A stretch of 43,205 bases of DNA, taken from NCBI GenBank assembly GCA_015680685.1, contig MNCI01029584.1, positions 187,004 to 230,208 on the forward strand, read 5' to 3'. The position numbers were made by a program, and so were the translations under genes. Below, one piece after another: positions 7,411 through 19,130 of this stretch (its first letter is position 1; each line of letters begins with the position of its first letter). The DNA comes from Gnetum montanum (lineage: Eukaryota > Streptophyta > Gnetopsida > Gnetales > Gnetaceae). Under the pieces are notes generated by a model that searched no databases, had not been told where the DNA came from, and worked only from the letters and a program-made list of their open reading frames with translations.

Positions 7411-10400
7411 TTGCCAAAAGACATAAAACGACCTCTGCTATCTTACAAGGATCTTTATTTATTGACAAGAACTAGCCTAATGGATTGCAAGCGCTTAACT
7501 AAGCCGTTAGTTATTGATGGACCGTACGGCGAGGTTGAAAGGAATATCAACATGAATCTCGCTCATGCGAGCTCATCAACAAACAACGCAATAATAGCTT
7601 CAACACAGCAAATGGTTGACGACCACGAGGGTATGACAAAATCCCTCGACATAGAAGCCGAAAATATTACTGAAGATCCTCTAACCAAAACTCCCATCAC
7701 CATGGTTGATGGGGAAATTAAAATTCTAAAATTAAGCACATTACTAGAACCGTGTCTAGCTAGAGATATCGAAAACGTGCTTAGGGACAATATGAAAGCG
7801 TTTGCTTGGTCCTATACAGCCATGCCCGGACTAGACCCTCGTATCATCCAGCACAACATTATCCTTGATCCAAGACTAAGGCCAGTGAAACAGAAAGCAC
7901 GAAAGCTTAAGCCCGAGGTAGCATTAGCAGTTCGTAGTGAGATTACCAAGCTAGTTTCATTAGGGCTGTTGATTAGGCCGAGTGGGTGTCAAACATGGTT
8001 ATAGTCCCAAAGAAGAACGGAAGTATCCGCCTATGCATTGACTTCCGAGACCTCAACATAGCAACAATAAAAGATGACTTCCCCTTACCTATCATTGATC
8101 AACTAATTGACTCAACCGCTGGGCATGCCCTATTATCTTTCATGGATGGGTTCTCGGGATATAACCAGATACGTATTAATCCAGAACACCAGCTCCGAAC
8201 CACTTTTATGACACCTTGGGGAACCTTTTGTTACACGATGATGCCTTTCGGTCTCAAGAACGCCGGGGCCACATATCAAAGGGCGATGACATACATCTTC
8301 AGCGATTACATCTTACATTCGCTCAATGATTACGTGGATGACATAGTGGTTAAATCAGAAATGTCAGAACAACATGTACATGATCTTGACTTAGTGTTAA
8401 AACGTTGTCTAAAATACGAACTAAGGCTTAACCCAAAGAAATGCGTCTTCGGCGTCAAGACAGGTAAACTGCTTGGATTCGTAACCTCAGAAGCAGGGAT
8501 ACGGGTAGACCCCGATAAGGTTAAGGCCATTACAAACCTGAAATCACCTAGCAACCTAACCGAACTTCGAGGGCTACAAGGTCGATTACAGTTCATCAGG
8601 AGGTTCATAGAAAAATTGACAGAAAAACTAACACCTATGAACCACCTACTACGCAAAAATGTCCATTTTGAATGGACCCCATAGTGCCAAGAAGCATTTG
8701 ACAACATTAAAACGGCACTCGCTCGACTACCCACGGTGTACCCACCCAAAAATGACAAGCCGTTTTACATCTACCTCGCCACATTAGAATCATCAATCGC
8801 GTCTATGCTTTGCCAGAAACAAGATGACAGAACTGAAGTCCCTGTATACTACCTGAGCCATGCATTAGTTGCCCACGAAAAAAGATACAACAACGTAGAG
8901 AAGTCATGTTTAGCTTTAGTTTTCTCTTTAAAGAAATGGAGACATTATCTTTTCCAAAATCAAGCTCACATAATTTGCAAAGATAATGTACTCAGAGCTA
9001 TAACTAGAAATATCTACGAATCAAGCAGGATAGCCCGTTGGAAGGCCATCATAGCTGAGTTTGACCTGCGCTACGTAGCACAATCGTCAGTCAAAGGCCA
9101 AGCCATAGCAAACCAAATGGCTACGTCGCCAACACACGATCCAGGTACAATAGAACCCGAATTCCCAGATGAAAATGTAAATGCAATAGATACGGTGCCA
9201 GATAATTACGATGTCATTCTAAACTTCGATGGAGCATCAACCTCTCGAGGAGGAAGTGTTGCCGCTGTAATCACATACCCCTCTGGGGAAATTAAACCTT
9301 TTGCTTATCACTTCAGCTTTCATTGTACTAATAACATAGCAGAATATGAAGGCCTCCTTAGAGGTCTCCCGGCCGCACTAGCTTCGGACATTACATGGCT
9401 TGTAGTCAGAGGGGACTCACAACTAGTCGTAAACCAACTCATAGACGTCTATACATGTAAAGCGCAACACTTACAACCATACTGTGATTTGGCCAAACAC
9501 CTACTTAAACGATTCAAAAACGTTGATGTCCAACACATCTCCAGGAATGACAATACCATCGCAGACGCATTAGCAACCTTGGCATTAAACATATCCCCTG
9601 ACATGTTTCACGCGTTACCAAGCTCCATAACCAGTTGTGCCGAGCCCATAACCAATACTCTCGACATGCTGCCAATCGCGTCTGTCAGTACAATACAAGC
9701 TAATGAATGGTATGATGACGTAAAGGAATACCTTCTGTGTGGCGAAACGCCACAACATTTAACAAACGCACAAAAGGATGCAGTATGCAAATGTTCTAGA
9801 CAATACACACTAATAGGAGACACATTGTGTCACCGATCCTACGAAGGCATACTGCTAACATGCATCAATAGTACCGAAGCCCAAACAATTGTTGAACAAG
9901 TACACGATGGAATATGCGGGGGACACATTGCACCAAAGGCAATGGCAACAAAAATAAGACGCTTAGGCTACTATTGGCCACACATGGAGTACGACTGTCT
10001 GTCCAAGGTCAAAACATGTAGTACTTGTCAAAAACACAGTAATCTANNNNNNNNNNNNNNNNNNNNNNNNNNNNNNNNNNNNNNNNNNNNNNNNNNNNNN
10101 NNNNNNNNNNNNNNNNNNNNNNNNNNNNNNNNNNNNNNNNNNNNNNNNNNNNNNNNNNNNNNNNNNNNNNNNNNNNNNNNNNNNNNNNNNNNNNNNNNNN
10201 NNNNNNNNNNNNNNNNNNNNNNNNNNNNNNNNNNNNNNNNNNNNNNNNNNNNNNNNNNNNNNNNNNNNNNNNNNNNNNNNNNNNNNNNNNNNNNNNNNNN
10301 NNNNNNNNNNNNNNNNNNNNNNNNNGTTTACGGTTCAGAAGTTGTTTTACCTTTGGAATTACAGGTACCATCTCTAAGGATCACACTTTCCGAACTTCTC

Positions 10401-10724
10401 AATGACGGGCAAAACAATGATCTGCGCATCATTGACCTGGACTTGGTGGAAGAGGAGCGCGTACGCGCACTCGATCAGATCGAATGGTACCAAAAACAAC
10501 AACGGCGATGACATCGGCATGACGTTCATAAGCACCCCATCAAAGAAGGAGACCTCGTGCTCAAGGCTGTTCGAGAACACCCAGATAAATTCTCAGTCAA
10601 CTGGGGAGGGCCTTACCTGGTCATCAAAGCATTTGACAACGGAGCATTCAAGCTAGCTGACATGGACGGAAAAGAATTTTCAAATCCAACCAATCACTTA
10701 TTCTTGAAACCGTTCTATACATAG
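7411..10724 (+). pseudogene. Pol polyprotein of the family A element: RT, RNase H, archaeal-type RNase H, integrase
   Basis: The frame opens after a TAA at 7405 and runs to TAG at 10722-10724. A frameshift lies near 7975-7990 and in-frame stops at 8682 (TAG) and 10509 (TGA). RT spans about 7780-8680, with FAWSYTAMPGLDP, FMTPWGTFCYTMMPFGLKNA and catalytic YVDD (8331-8342). A Ty3-type RNase H follows (about 8740-9120), then a second RNase H (about 9200-9590) with NFDGASTSRGG, NNIAEYEGLL, VRGDSQLV and a late Asp. The integrase HHCC finger is at about 9930-10046; the catalytic core is mostly in the N gap; the C-terminal part (10326-10724) ends in HLFLKPFYT. These copy element RNA to DNA and insert it. 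A second RNase H is the hallmark of the Tat clade. The same integrase end is at 33444-34345, minus. Confidence 0.9.
10047..10325. other. Assembly gap of 279 N over the integrase core
   Basis: The Ns interrupt integrase between the HHCC finger and VYGSEVVLPLELQ. The related minus-strand copy has about 500 bases between the matching points (34345 and about 33846), so the true missing sequence is probably longer than 279. Confidence 0.9.
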
Positions 10725-10743
10725 ATTTGAGCTCAGGTACGTG

Positions 10744-10893
10744 CTAGTCTTGGAATCACGACTATAAACTGATACCATAGACTAGTCCTGGAATCACGAC
10801 TATAAACTGATACCATAGACTAGTCTTGGAATCACGACTATAAACTGATACCACAGATAAGTCCTAGATTATGACTATAAACTGATACCACAA
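10744..10893. repeat. Tandem array, 4 x 38 bp, downstream of integrase
   Basis: Units start at 10744, 10782, 10820 and 10858. The core is CTAGTCTTGGAATCACGACT followed by ATAAACTGATACCATAGA. Looser relatives (GTCCGCTAAGACTGTAAACTGGCA-like, in pieces) continue to about 11065. A diverged inverted equivalent lies at about 33070-33430, beside the older minus-strand integrase. Confidence 0.92.
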
Positions 10894-11952
10894 AACAGTT
10901 GCAGTCATCAGAGTCCGCTAAGATTGTAAACTAGCTTGCCTTTTCATGGTCCGCTAAGACTCGAAACTGGCAACGTAACGTCTGCAACGACGCTAAACGG
11001 GCAATGTCCAACAGGTTACGACACAAAACTAACCCATGATAGTCCGTTAAGACTGTAAACTGGCACGTTCATCTCTGACTCCTCACTCCACAACCATATT
11101 CATTCATCAGAATCATTGCATCCCTCATCGGCACACAATCTCATCAACATTGTCGACATTCACACTCAGTGCTCAGAACCGTCCCCAATATTTTGTTCAC
11201 CTGCAGCTGTTTAAATCTCAGCTCATTTATTCACTTACGATTTTCTTGCCTCCTTGGAGTTATGTTTGCAGGATGACGCTCAGAAGTTCTCGTACGAGAG
11301 TGCATTTCATCATAGGCAACAAGATGAGGCAATGTCCATTAATCCACTTTGTAAGACTAAATAAAACCATTAACCCGTACATCCCCATTCCCTGAAAATT
11401 CACTACCTGTTTACCAAACTATTGCACACTGCAAAACATTACAGCAATCACAACACACAAAACGTAACATTCGCACATGAGTACAAGAACAAATTCAAGT
11501 TTACACAAAAAAAAATAGGCCCTTGGCACTTCCCATACAAGCCCTAGGCAGGAAGGTATCGGTCTTGAAAATAGGTACTCATGTCAAAAGAAATCAAGAA
11601 ACATCCTGTTGCATGGCTTTGGCTCTTCGCTAACAGTTTCCCCAAAGAAGGGTGTTGTTCCTCCAAAGAATGCAAAACATCACCCCGTGGCTTTGGTGTT
11701 GACAACAAGTTCTCTTGAACACTAACCAAGAGCACTGTTCCGCCAAAGGACGCACATCTCATGCCTGGATTCCGAGTCTATTAAACAATGGCTATCGACA
11801 AGGACCAGCATGCCGCACACCTGAGCATCCCATTTACCCAGCATGATCCCTTGGGCAGTCACCAATCCCCACAATCCCTTCTCTCCTACCAGCTACTAAT
11901 CTCACTTTTTCCATCCCATACACTACCGAACACGGTGTGATGACATCTAGTC
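10894..11952. other. 3' untranslated region of the family A element
   Basis: Apart from the degenerate repeats to 11065, it holds an imperfect duplication of about 80 bases at 11600-11760 (two blocks each with a TGGCTTTGG core and a CCNCCAAAG end). A comparable duplication is in the older copy at 31915-32050. No gene is seen; short frames such as 11150-11395 lack any recognisable domain. Confidence 0.55.
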
Positions 11953-12100
11953 AAGTGGCAAAGGATAAAAATTTTATCAAGTTTCTTGTGGTGTTTTGTG
12001 CTTCTTTGTCGACGCTTCTCGGGTCGATTCCTCTAAGCGTCAACAAAGAGGGGCCAATGAAACACCACAAAAATTTCGAGTTTGGCACTTGTCCAACAAG
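11953..12100. repeat. Long inverted repeat spanning the polypurine tract and LTR start
   Basis: The best-matched arms are CTTTGTCGACGCTT (12004-12017) and AAGCGTCAACAAAG (12035-12048). Outward, TTGTGGTGTTTT pairs with AAACACCACAA, and CAAGTGGCAAA with TTTGGCACTTG. Each arm is roughly 60 bases. The right arm includes the polypurine tract and the first about 40 bases of the LTR. Confidence 0.85.
12041..12057 (+). other. Polypurine tract
   Basis: The sequence CAACAAAGAGGGGCCAA lies directly before TGAAACACC, the LTR start. The same junction in the older minus copy reads CAACAAAGAGGAACCAA then TGAAACACC. This tract would prime plus-strand DNA synthesis. Confidence 0.75.
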
Positions 12101-12189
12101 AAGTAGATCCTCGTGATCCATAGATGACTTTGGCTACATTTGAAGTCACACATGGTAATCTTGAGGATCGAAACATCTGGTTTTTACCA

Positions 12190-12480
12190 AGTGGTCAGCG
12201 TATACGCCCAGCGTATATGTCTGGCATTTTCAGCGTATATGCCCCAGCGTATACGCCCGACGCCTAGTGTACACACCTTACATGTATGCTCAGAAGGTGC
12301 AACAGGATCAAGAATTGAAGCAAGCTGACGTCCAGCATCCATCAGCGTATACGCCAGCATCCATCAGTGTATACGCCCTAGTGTATACACCCAGCGTCCA
12401 CCCAAGTTCACACGCCTAGCAAGTCTAGCGTATACGCCGGCTTGATGTAGCGTAAACGCCCAGCGTATACCCTATTTCTA
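12190..12480. repeat. GCGTATACGC palindrome array in LTR U3
   Basis: About ten exact or near copies of GCGTATACGC, typically within CCAGCGTATACGCCC, lie upstream of the TATA box. They match the motif upstream of the antisense gene (6230-6660). Confidence 0.88.
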
Positions 12481-12546
12481 AATTGTACGCACCTGGTCGA
12501 CATGCCACGTGTCTCCCATCCCGATTTTCCCGGTAAACCCTCCCCC

Positions 12547-12555
12547 TATAAAAAG
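12547..12555 (+). promoter_or_regulatory. TATA box of the family A LTR
   Basis: TATAAAAAG follows the U3 palindromes in the context CCCCCTATAAAAAGCCC, about 490 bases after the LTR start. It would drive sense transcription of an element. Transcription would start about 30 bases downstream, near 12580 (inference). Confidence 0.75.
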
Positions 12556-12779
12556 CCCAGTTTTTCGCGTTTTCAAGGTCGGCAAAAATTTACAAAAAGC
12601 AGACCCAAGAGCAATTACGCTGCAAAACAGAGCCTGAAACCCTCTTATGCTGGAAGTCCTGTACGCCGAGCACAGTCTCTACGGTCTGCCTACCATGCGA
12701 ACCAGCCACATCCCTGCACCCACCGGGGCTTTACGTCTGCCTTGTGTTCAGCCACAACTGCGTTAGACCGGTGCACTAC

Positions 12780-13140
12780 ATTTCCATTTCATAATACAGT
12801 TTACAGTTTACAGTTTACGCTGATTTCTTGCATGTGTTTCTACTTACGCTCGTTTACATTTACGCTCTGATCACGCCGCCTATGCTCTGTTTACACTGTT
12901 TACGCTGTTGACATCCTGTTTATGCTTTACGCCCAGTTTATGCCTTGTTACGCTATGCACTTGGGTTCACGCCCTGTTTACACTGTGTTCAGGTTTACGC
13001 TCAGTTTACACTGCGTATATCAGTTCATGTTGTTTACGCTGTTATGCCATTTACATTTTGTTTACGCCCTATTTTCACTGTTCACTCTGTTTTACGCCCG
13101 CTACACCGTTTACGCATAACCCAGCGTATAACACTTCAGT
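12780..13140 (+). repeat. Degenerate GTTTACGCT repeat tract in the LTR transcribed region
   Basis: Roughly 360 bases are made of loosely spaced TTTACGCT, TTTACACT and TTTATGCC words without a strict period. It lies downstream of the TATA box, so it would be in the transcript leader. No protein-like signal is seen in the overlapping frames it keeps open. Confidence 0.7.
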
Positions 13141-14164
13141 GACGCTCAGGGAAATCCTTGTCTGATCCGCGTGCGGACCACCCAAGGTACTTTACCTTCG
13201 TGCATTCCAGCTCGCCCTCAGGCAAAGGTAGAGTCATCTGTGCTCGTCCTGTGATCCCACGGTCTCTGTTTTTTCCTTCCAGCCGAGGACCGACGATTTC
13301 AGGTGGTACATGCAAAAAAAAAAATAAGAAGGTACCTAGTGGTTAATAACAAATGATCAAATTGAATTAACCATGTTCATGAAACCATTTGAGAGTCTTA
13401 CTAGCACCAATGTTGAAAGCATGGACAAAGTGGAGTAGCTCCATGATCAACTCTTCAATGCATAAAGAAAAATGGATTGGGAAGAGTTAAAAAATCCCTA
13501 ATAACTTTAAAAAAGAGCCCCTTGAACTAAAGCCTCTATTGGTAGACATGCAATATGCTTTTCTCAATAATGGCAAGCCAATGATCATCAATGCTAGACT
13601 TGCTCTTGAATAAAAATAAAAATTGTTGAAGATGGTGAACAAATGGCCAATAGCCTTTGCTTGGTCATATCATCATCTTACATGAATAGATCCATGGATA
13701 TGCCAACATTGTATCTACATAGACTCTTCCATTAGGTCAAAGTTGTAACCACAATGGTGATTGAACCCCAAACTCAAGTAGGTGATCAAGGAGGAGATTG
13801 AACAACTCCTCAAGACTAGGTTCATCTACTTGATTGTAGATAGCAAATGGGTTAAACCATTTATTATTGTTCAAAAGAGTAGAGAAAAGCAAAGAGTCTA
13901 CATAAACTTTAAGCTGTTGAACATGATGACTAACAAGACCACTTTCTGTTGTTATTCATGGACTAAGTGTTAAACACCATAATAGGGCATTTATACTACA
14001 ACTTCCTAGATGATTATAGTAGTCATAAGAAAATCTAGATAATATTAAAGGACCATGCCAAAACTACTTTTGCAAGTCCATGGGGGACTTTTTCATACAA
14101 AAATATGCCCTTTGACTTATGCAATGACCATGCTACATTCTTGTAGTATCAAAAACATTTGCTG

Positions 14165-15320
14165 ATGAAAACCAAATTTCTCCAATGAAATAGTTTAATC
14201 TAAAATACCACAAGCTTTAAAAAAGAGATCCAAAGCACCATGGATGATCTTGTCAATCATCCATGGATGTAGAAATTGTAAAAATAGTGTAAACAAATTT
14301 AATGGAAAATGCAAATCTAATTTGAGAGAAACCAAAACATAAACTTGCATAAAAAATGAACTATAAATTTTATTAAAATAATAAATTGTTATAAATACGA
14401 AATTTCAAGAGAGAGTACAAGTTTTTGCACTTAATATGTACAAAGAGCTTTGTAGAAGATGCTTGGAATTTTATGAAGCTAGCAAAGTGTGTCTTGCTAT
14501 CAGTTTTACAATTTGAATGCTCCAAAGTGATGTTTCATAGCTCCTTGCTCTTTATTTGGTATTGGATCTACTTTGTGGGTGCTGAAAATGATGGATGGTT
14601 GTAGAACTTTTTATTTCTCTACAATGCTCTAAGAGTCTCTATGCTCAACTGAATGCAAATTTTCCATAATGTTCTTGTGAAGTGATCATCTTTGGTTTAA
14701 ATAGGATGTTGGTGCCAAATCCATCATTACAAAATCTTGCTATGATTACTGCAAATTTCTAATGTTGCAGGCCATAAACCTTAGCATATTTTTCAACTTA
14801 TGGTAAAGTTTGATGCCTACCATTAAAAATACATTGGGTTCCATAAAAAGTATGCTAGCTTCAAAACATACACTTGCTTCACCAAAAGTACGTTGGACTT
14901 GACAAAGATACACTTGGTCTCATGGAAAATAAATTGGTCTTACCATGAAAATCAAAGCTCAATAGTTTATAGACTAGCTACAGGTAATTCTAGTATATGA
15001 ATTACTTTGACCGACATAAAAATCATGAAAAATCCAAATTTAGTGATTCCCAAGGCATTTTTAGCCTTTCCAAGCCTAGGTACATACATGACATAACTTT
15101 TTCCACATAGAGGAAATAATAACTTATGAGGCATTTGTTAGCCTCAATAAGTTATGTGAGAATATAGCTTGTGAACTACAAACCTCATATTTTACAATAA
15201 AATCCTACCTCAAGTTTAATGGTGAAGGTTATGAATTTTAACATGAATTTTCTTAGTGATGTTTCAATTCCAATGATTGGTCCTTAGTATCTTTCAACAA
15301 AAAACTAGTAGTAGGGTAGA
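14165..15320. mobile_element. About 1.16-kb insertion inside the Athila-like RT
   Basis: RT reads up to CNDHATFL (about 14150) and picks up again at VFIDNFSTYG (15325), just where a full RT is continuous. The intervening AT-rich DNA has no RT signal, no ORF of note and no clear LTR ends. It has a hairpin at 15119-15155. It may be an old solo LTR or non-autonomous element; exact borders and target duplication were not found. Confidence 0.55.
15119..15155. repeat. Hairpin with 14-15 base arms
   Basis: ATAACTTATGAGGC (15119-15132) and GCCTCAATAAGTTAT (15141-15155) pair with one bulged base around the 8-base loop ATTTGTTA. It lies inside the RT insertion. Confidence 0.8.
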
Positions 15321-17440
15321 AGTCTTCATTGATAATTTCTCTACCTATGGGACTATATTTAAGCAAGTCTTGTATCACTTTGAGCAAGTACTTAAAAGAT
15401 GTGTGAAGATAAATTTGAGGTTTTATTGGAAAAAGAGCCATTTGATGGTGTAAGAAGGCATTGTTTTGGAACACATAATTTCTAGCAGAGGGATTGAGGA
15501 TTACCTAGAAAACATACAAATCATCCAACTAATCACCAAACAATCAAAAATAGTAAAATATGTAAGGTAATTCCTTGGTCACACTAGTTATTATAGGTAC
15601 TTCATCAAGAACTTCTCAAAAATTGCTAAACCATTGGTGAAACTCATTATGAAGGATGCATCTTTCACTTGGACTAGGGAATATGAAAGTGTATTCCAAC
15701 AATTAAGGTAGAAGCTTGTAGAAAATCTAATTCTATAGGTCCCTAACTATTCCAAGCCATTCAACATCATGATTGATGCATCCAATTATGCTTTGAGGAT
15801 CATGCTTACATAATTGGATGATCAAAAATGTTTCTACTACATCCATTATGCAAGTCAAAGTATTGTGGATGCATAGCTAAACTACACTATTACTGAAAAG
15901 GAGCTCATGATAGTGGTGTATGCCTTAGAGAAATTTAGGCACTATGTACTTAGATATTAAGTTTTTATGCACATGGACCATAGTGCTATATGATTCCTCA
16001 TAAACAAGCTAACGGTGAGACCCTATGTCATATGGTGGCTCGTGATTCTTTAGGAGTTTGAACTTACCATGGTTGATAAAAAGGAGACCAAGAATGTGGT
16101 CACTAACCACTTGTTTTGATTATGATAAGATAGCAAATATGATGAAGGACCATTATCTAATCAATTTCTAGATGAACTTCTCTTTGTCAAAAATTTTGAA
16201 GTTCAAAATCCAAAAGATTCTAACTAGTATGATCACATCCTCTCTTACCTACTTACTCAAGAGATGTCACATGAATGGGATAGTAGGAAGAAGTAATAGT
16301 TTCTTCACTAGGTAAAACACTACATGGAAATCAAGGGAAACTTCTATAAGAGTTATGTTAATGGCCCAGTATGATGGTGTGTACCTGATGTTGATTAATT
16401 TCAAGTTCTCTAGGATGCTCATGAAGGCCCTTGTGGGAACACTATGTTGGGAGGTGGATGACCATTAAAATCCTCATGGAAAGATATTACTAGCCCATAA
16501 TCTTCAAGGATGTTGATAAGTTCTTTCATTCGTGTGATAGATGCAAAATAGATGGAGGGATGATTACACATATGGAAGGCCCCCAATAATAGATTTAACC
16601 ACTAGAGCCTTTTAATATTTGGGGCATTAATTTCATGGGGTCTATCAAGCCCATGTATAATAGAAAGATCTACATCATTTTCAGTATTTACTATACTAAG
16701 TGGGTTGAAGCTACCATTGTCATTGACTATTCATCCTCTACAGTGCCATGGTTTGTACAAAAAAATGTGGTAAATAGGTTTGGTATGACAAGGATACTAA
16801 TTTCTAATAATGGAACACATTTTATAGGTGCCACGTTTTAGAAACTTATGGAATGTTTAGGGGTAGGACACAAACTCACAACTTCATACCATTCCCAAGC
16901 TAATGATCAAGCAGAGATCACTAATAGGGAAATAACTAAGGTACTAACACGTAAAAATAGTAAGTATAGGAAGGACTAGACCATCAAAATCAAAAATGCT
17001 CTTTGGGCTTATTGATTTATATGGAAACTTCCTATCGGTTATTCCCATTATGAGTTGGTAAATGGGAAACTTCCTATACAAGTAGAGCTCCGTACACTTT
17101 CAACTACTTTTGAACTTGAGTTTGATTTGAGTCTAGCCCAAATAGAAAGATTAATGACATTAAATATGTTAGAAAAAATTTATTAGTAGCCTTGTCCATG
17201 AATGAAGTGCACAATGCACACAACAAACAATGTCATAACCTCAAAATAAGAAAAGTTAAATTTCAACTAGGAGATAAGGTTCTCTATTAGAGTCCCATGC
17301 ATGTACCCAAATGCATGAAATTTCAAAAACTATGGAAAGGATCTTATATTATTCATACAATTTTTTCATCTATGGCCATGATGGTTTACCACCTTGCTAG
17401 CTTGAACAAACATCTCAATTGATGGTCAAGCATGCTCTAT

Positions 17441-18603
17441 TCTTTTGATCCCCTCCTTCCTACTCACACATGGGGGAGATGAACATCTATGCTAAGATCT
17501 TCTGATGAATCCTTAGTTTTTTAACACCATTATTTATACATTTTTCATTTTCTTTAGTATTTTACAACTTATTTTATATATTTTCCTAGTTTAATTCTCC
17601 TTACATGTGTTTTCTTCTTTATTACTGATCAAGACTTTAGTGCTTAATATGACTACTAATTACTAGAAGTTCAATTGAACTATACTTCATGTTTGCATTA
17701 ATTGCTTAATAATTGGATTTCATGTTTGAATTATGAAATCAATTAATGGAACATTAATTTTCTTATTGTATTAGGTAGTAAGCTCACATCATCCACCCAT
17801 TCCACACAACTCCATGAAGTCCTTTCATCTTGGAAGCATGCAGTCCTTTCATAATTACAACTTATAAAAAGAATTAGTGACCCTAATACTTAACAAACTT
17901 AGAATGAATCAAGTGGAATAGATAGGATATGGCTTCAAGGGGACTTGTTACCTTTTGAACCTACCTACCTTCATGCATTTTATGTGTATTTTCATTAATC
18001 CCTTATCATGTCTACTGTTGACCATTGACAGGAAGAATTTCTTTGCATGGTGTGGTTCCCATGATAAAACAAACACACATGAGATTTCAAAGCACACTCC
18101 CTAGACATAATAATGGGCTACAAGCACTAGTTATGGAGCTAGAAAAACATGTTACCAATGCCTAAAGAAATTCCTCTAACTAAAACCCTTCCTAACTTCC
18201 TACTTCTCTTTTCTTCTCTATTTGGAATGGTAGGTGATCTTTGGAAGTGTTCATGAACTATGGAGTATTGAATAGTCTAACTGTGTCAATACAAAGTCAC
18301 TAGAAGTGGATGAAATTGGTTTCAATTAAGTATGGGACAATATTGAGTCACATTAGCCACACTTTCCACAAGGACTTCATGTGACTAAGATACGAGACTT
18401 CATTACCACACACTCTCTCTTCCATCATTCAAATCTTATGATCCATTACCTCACTACCTCCTATCATGGTTAATTAATGTGTCTATTTTAGTATGTCCTA
18501 ATTATTTGATGATTTCTTATGTGGATTCAATTTTTAACGATCCATGATCATTAATAATCCTTGGTGCCTACAGACACCCCAATATGAGGGCATGTAAGGG
18601 CAT
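17441..18603. other. Noncoding 3' flank of the Athila-like element
   Basis: AT-rich with no recognisable gene. CACACATGGGGGAGATGAAC at 17464 is purine-rich and may be a decayed 3' element signal. TGAGGGCATGTAAGGGCAT just before 18604 resembles a decayed polypurine tract. Confidence 0.4.
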
Positions 18604-19130
18604 TGATGGCATACGCCTACTATGAGGAGGATCCACTTGCATACTCTTTGGTCTAGTTCTATTAAACTTCCTATCCCTTAGCTATTTTTCATTCAATTCC
18701 ATTATTTTACATAAGAAACATCTATTGTTGCAACCCTTAGCATCTGTAATGTTTCCAAAATCTCCTTTTCTAAGACAATCTCATGTCCTTTTCCATGATT
18801 TGTCATCATTCTAGGCTTTTCTAACTTCATTTGGACTCTAATTTCATCTTAAAAATTCTCCCCAACACTAATTTCAATGTGAAATATTGTTGCAAATAGT
18901 TGCATCAATGCAGCCAAATGTGTTGATGCATCCTCATTGACACATCCCTATCGATGCATAGCAAAAATACTATAAATACACATCAACACTTAGCCATTTG
19001 TCACATTTTCATTTCAATCTAAGGGGATTTTTTTGCCATTTTCATAGCCTAAAGACATTCTAAGCACCAGAACTTAACACTGCTCATCTCCTAGCTTCTA
19101 GAGGTAAGCTTTATATTTTTGGTGACACAA
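18604..19130 (+). mobile_element. LTR-like sequence (family B)
   Basis: It starts TGATGGCATACGCC, similar to the TGATGAAGCAT start at 22429 and TGATGAAACAT at 42406. A TATA box (ACTATAAATACAC) is at about 18970, with GATGCATC-type words just upstream. The right border is uncertain; TTTTTGGTGACACAAACC near 19118 could be a primer-site region. Confidence 0.45.

Larger units (their letters stand above)
12058..13310 (+). mobile_element. 3' LTR of the family A element, 1253 bp
   Basis: It starts TGAAACACCACAAAAATTTC after the polypurine tract and ends CCGACGATTTCAGGTGGTACA... at 13310, so it has TG/CA ends. Two other LTR copies fix these ends: the reverse complement of 30041-31677, and the edge at 42704. 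Both share the AAAACGTCGG-type terminal block. U3 holds the GCGTATACGC array; a TATA box is at 12547. The downstream part (12780-13140) is full of TTTACGCT/GTTTACACT-type degenerate repeats. Short open frames within it are not genes. The 5' LTR is outside the window, so target duplication and age cannot be checked here. Confidence 0.82.
13480..17440 (+). pseudogene. Decayed Athila-like Ty3/gypsy pol (RT, RNase H, integrase)
   Basis: An older element, on its left edge cut by or joined to the family A LTR. RT signals are LELKPLLVDMQYAFL (about 13520), IKEEIEQLLKTRFIYLIVDS (13782 on), and KTTFASPWGTFSYKNMPF near 14065-14125. RT resumes at 15325 (VFIDNFSTYG) and continues to SYYRYFIKNFSKIAKPL. 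RNase H follows (about 15650-16130, IMIDASNYAL, EKELMIVVYALEKFRHYVL), then an HHCC remnant (about 16505-16570), the integrase core (16600-17170) and C-terminal region to about 17440. Many stops and frameshifts are present. Two integrase catalytic Asp positions read Asn (GINFMG; SNNGTHF) while the Glu stays (QAE). FYRRFIKDFSKIA-like wording is typical of Athila-type pol. Confidence 0.82.

Noticed and set aside
12908-13165. Three overlapping plus-strand frames in the LTR leader (Cys/Leu/Phe/Tyr-rich)
   Set aside because: All three frames are open over the same TTTACGCT words, which is expected from low complexity and the rarity of stops in them, not from coding.
13311-13330. Primer-binding site after the LTR at 13310, which would make it a 5' LTR
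   Set aside because: TGCAAAAAAAA does not match a tRNA end, pol of the same family lies upstream, and a polypurine tract precedes the LTR, so it is a 3' LTR.
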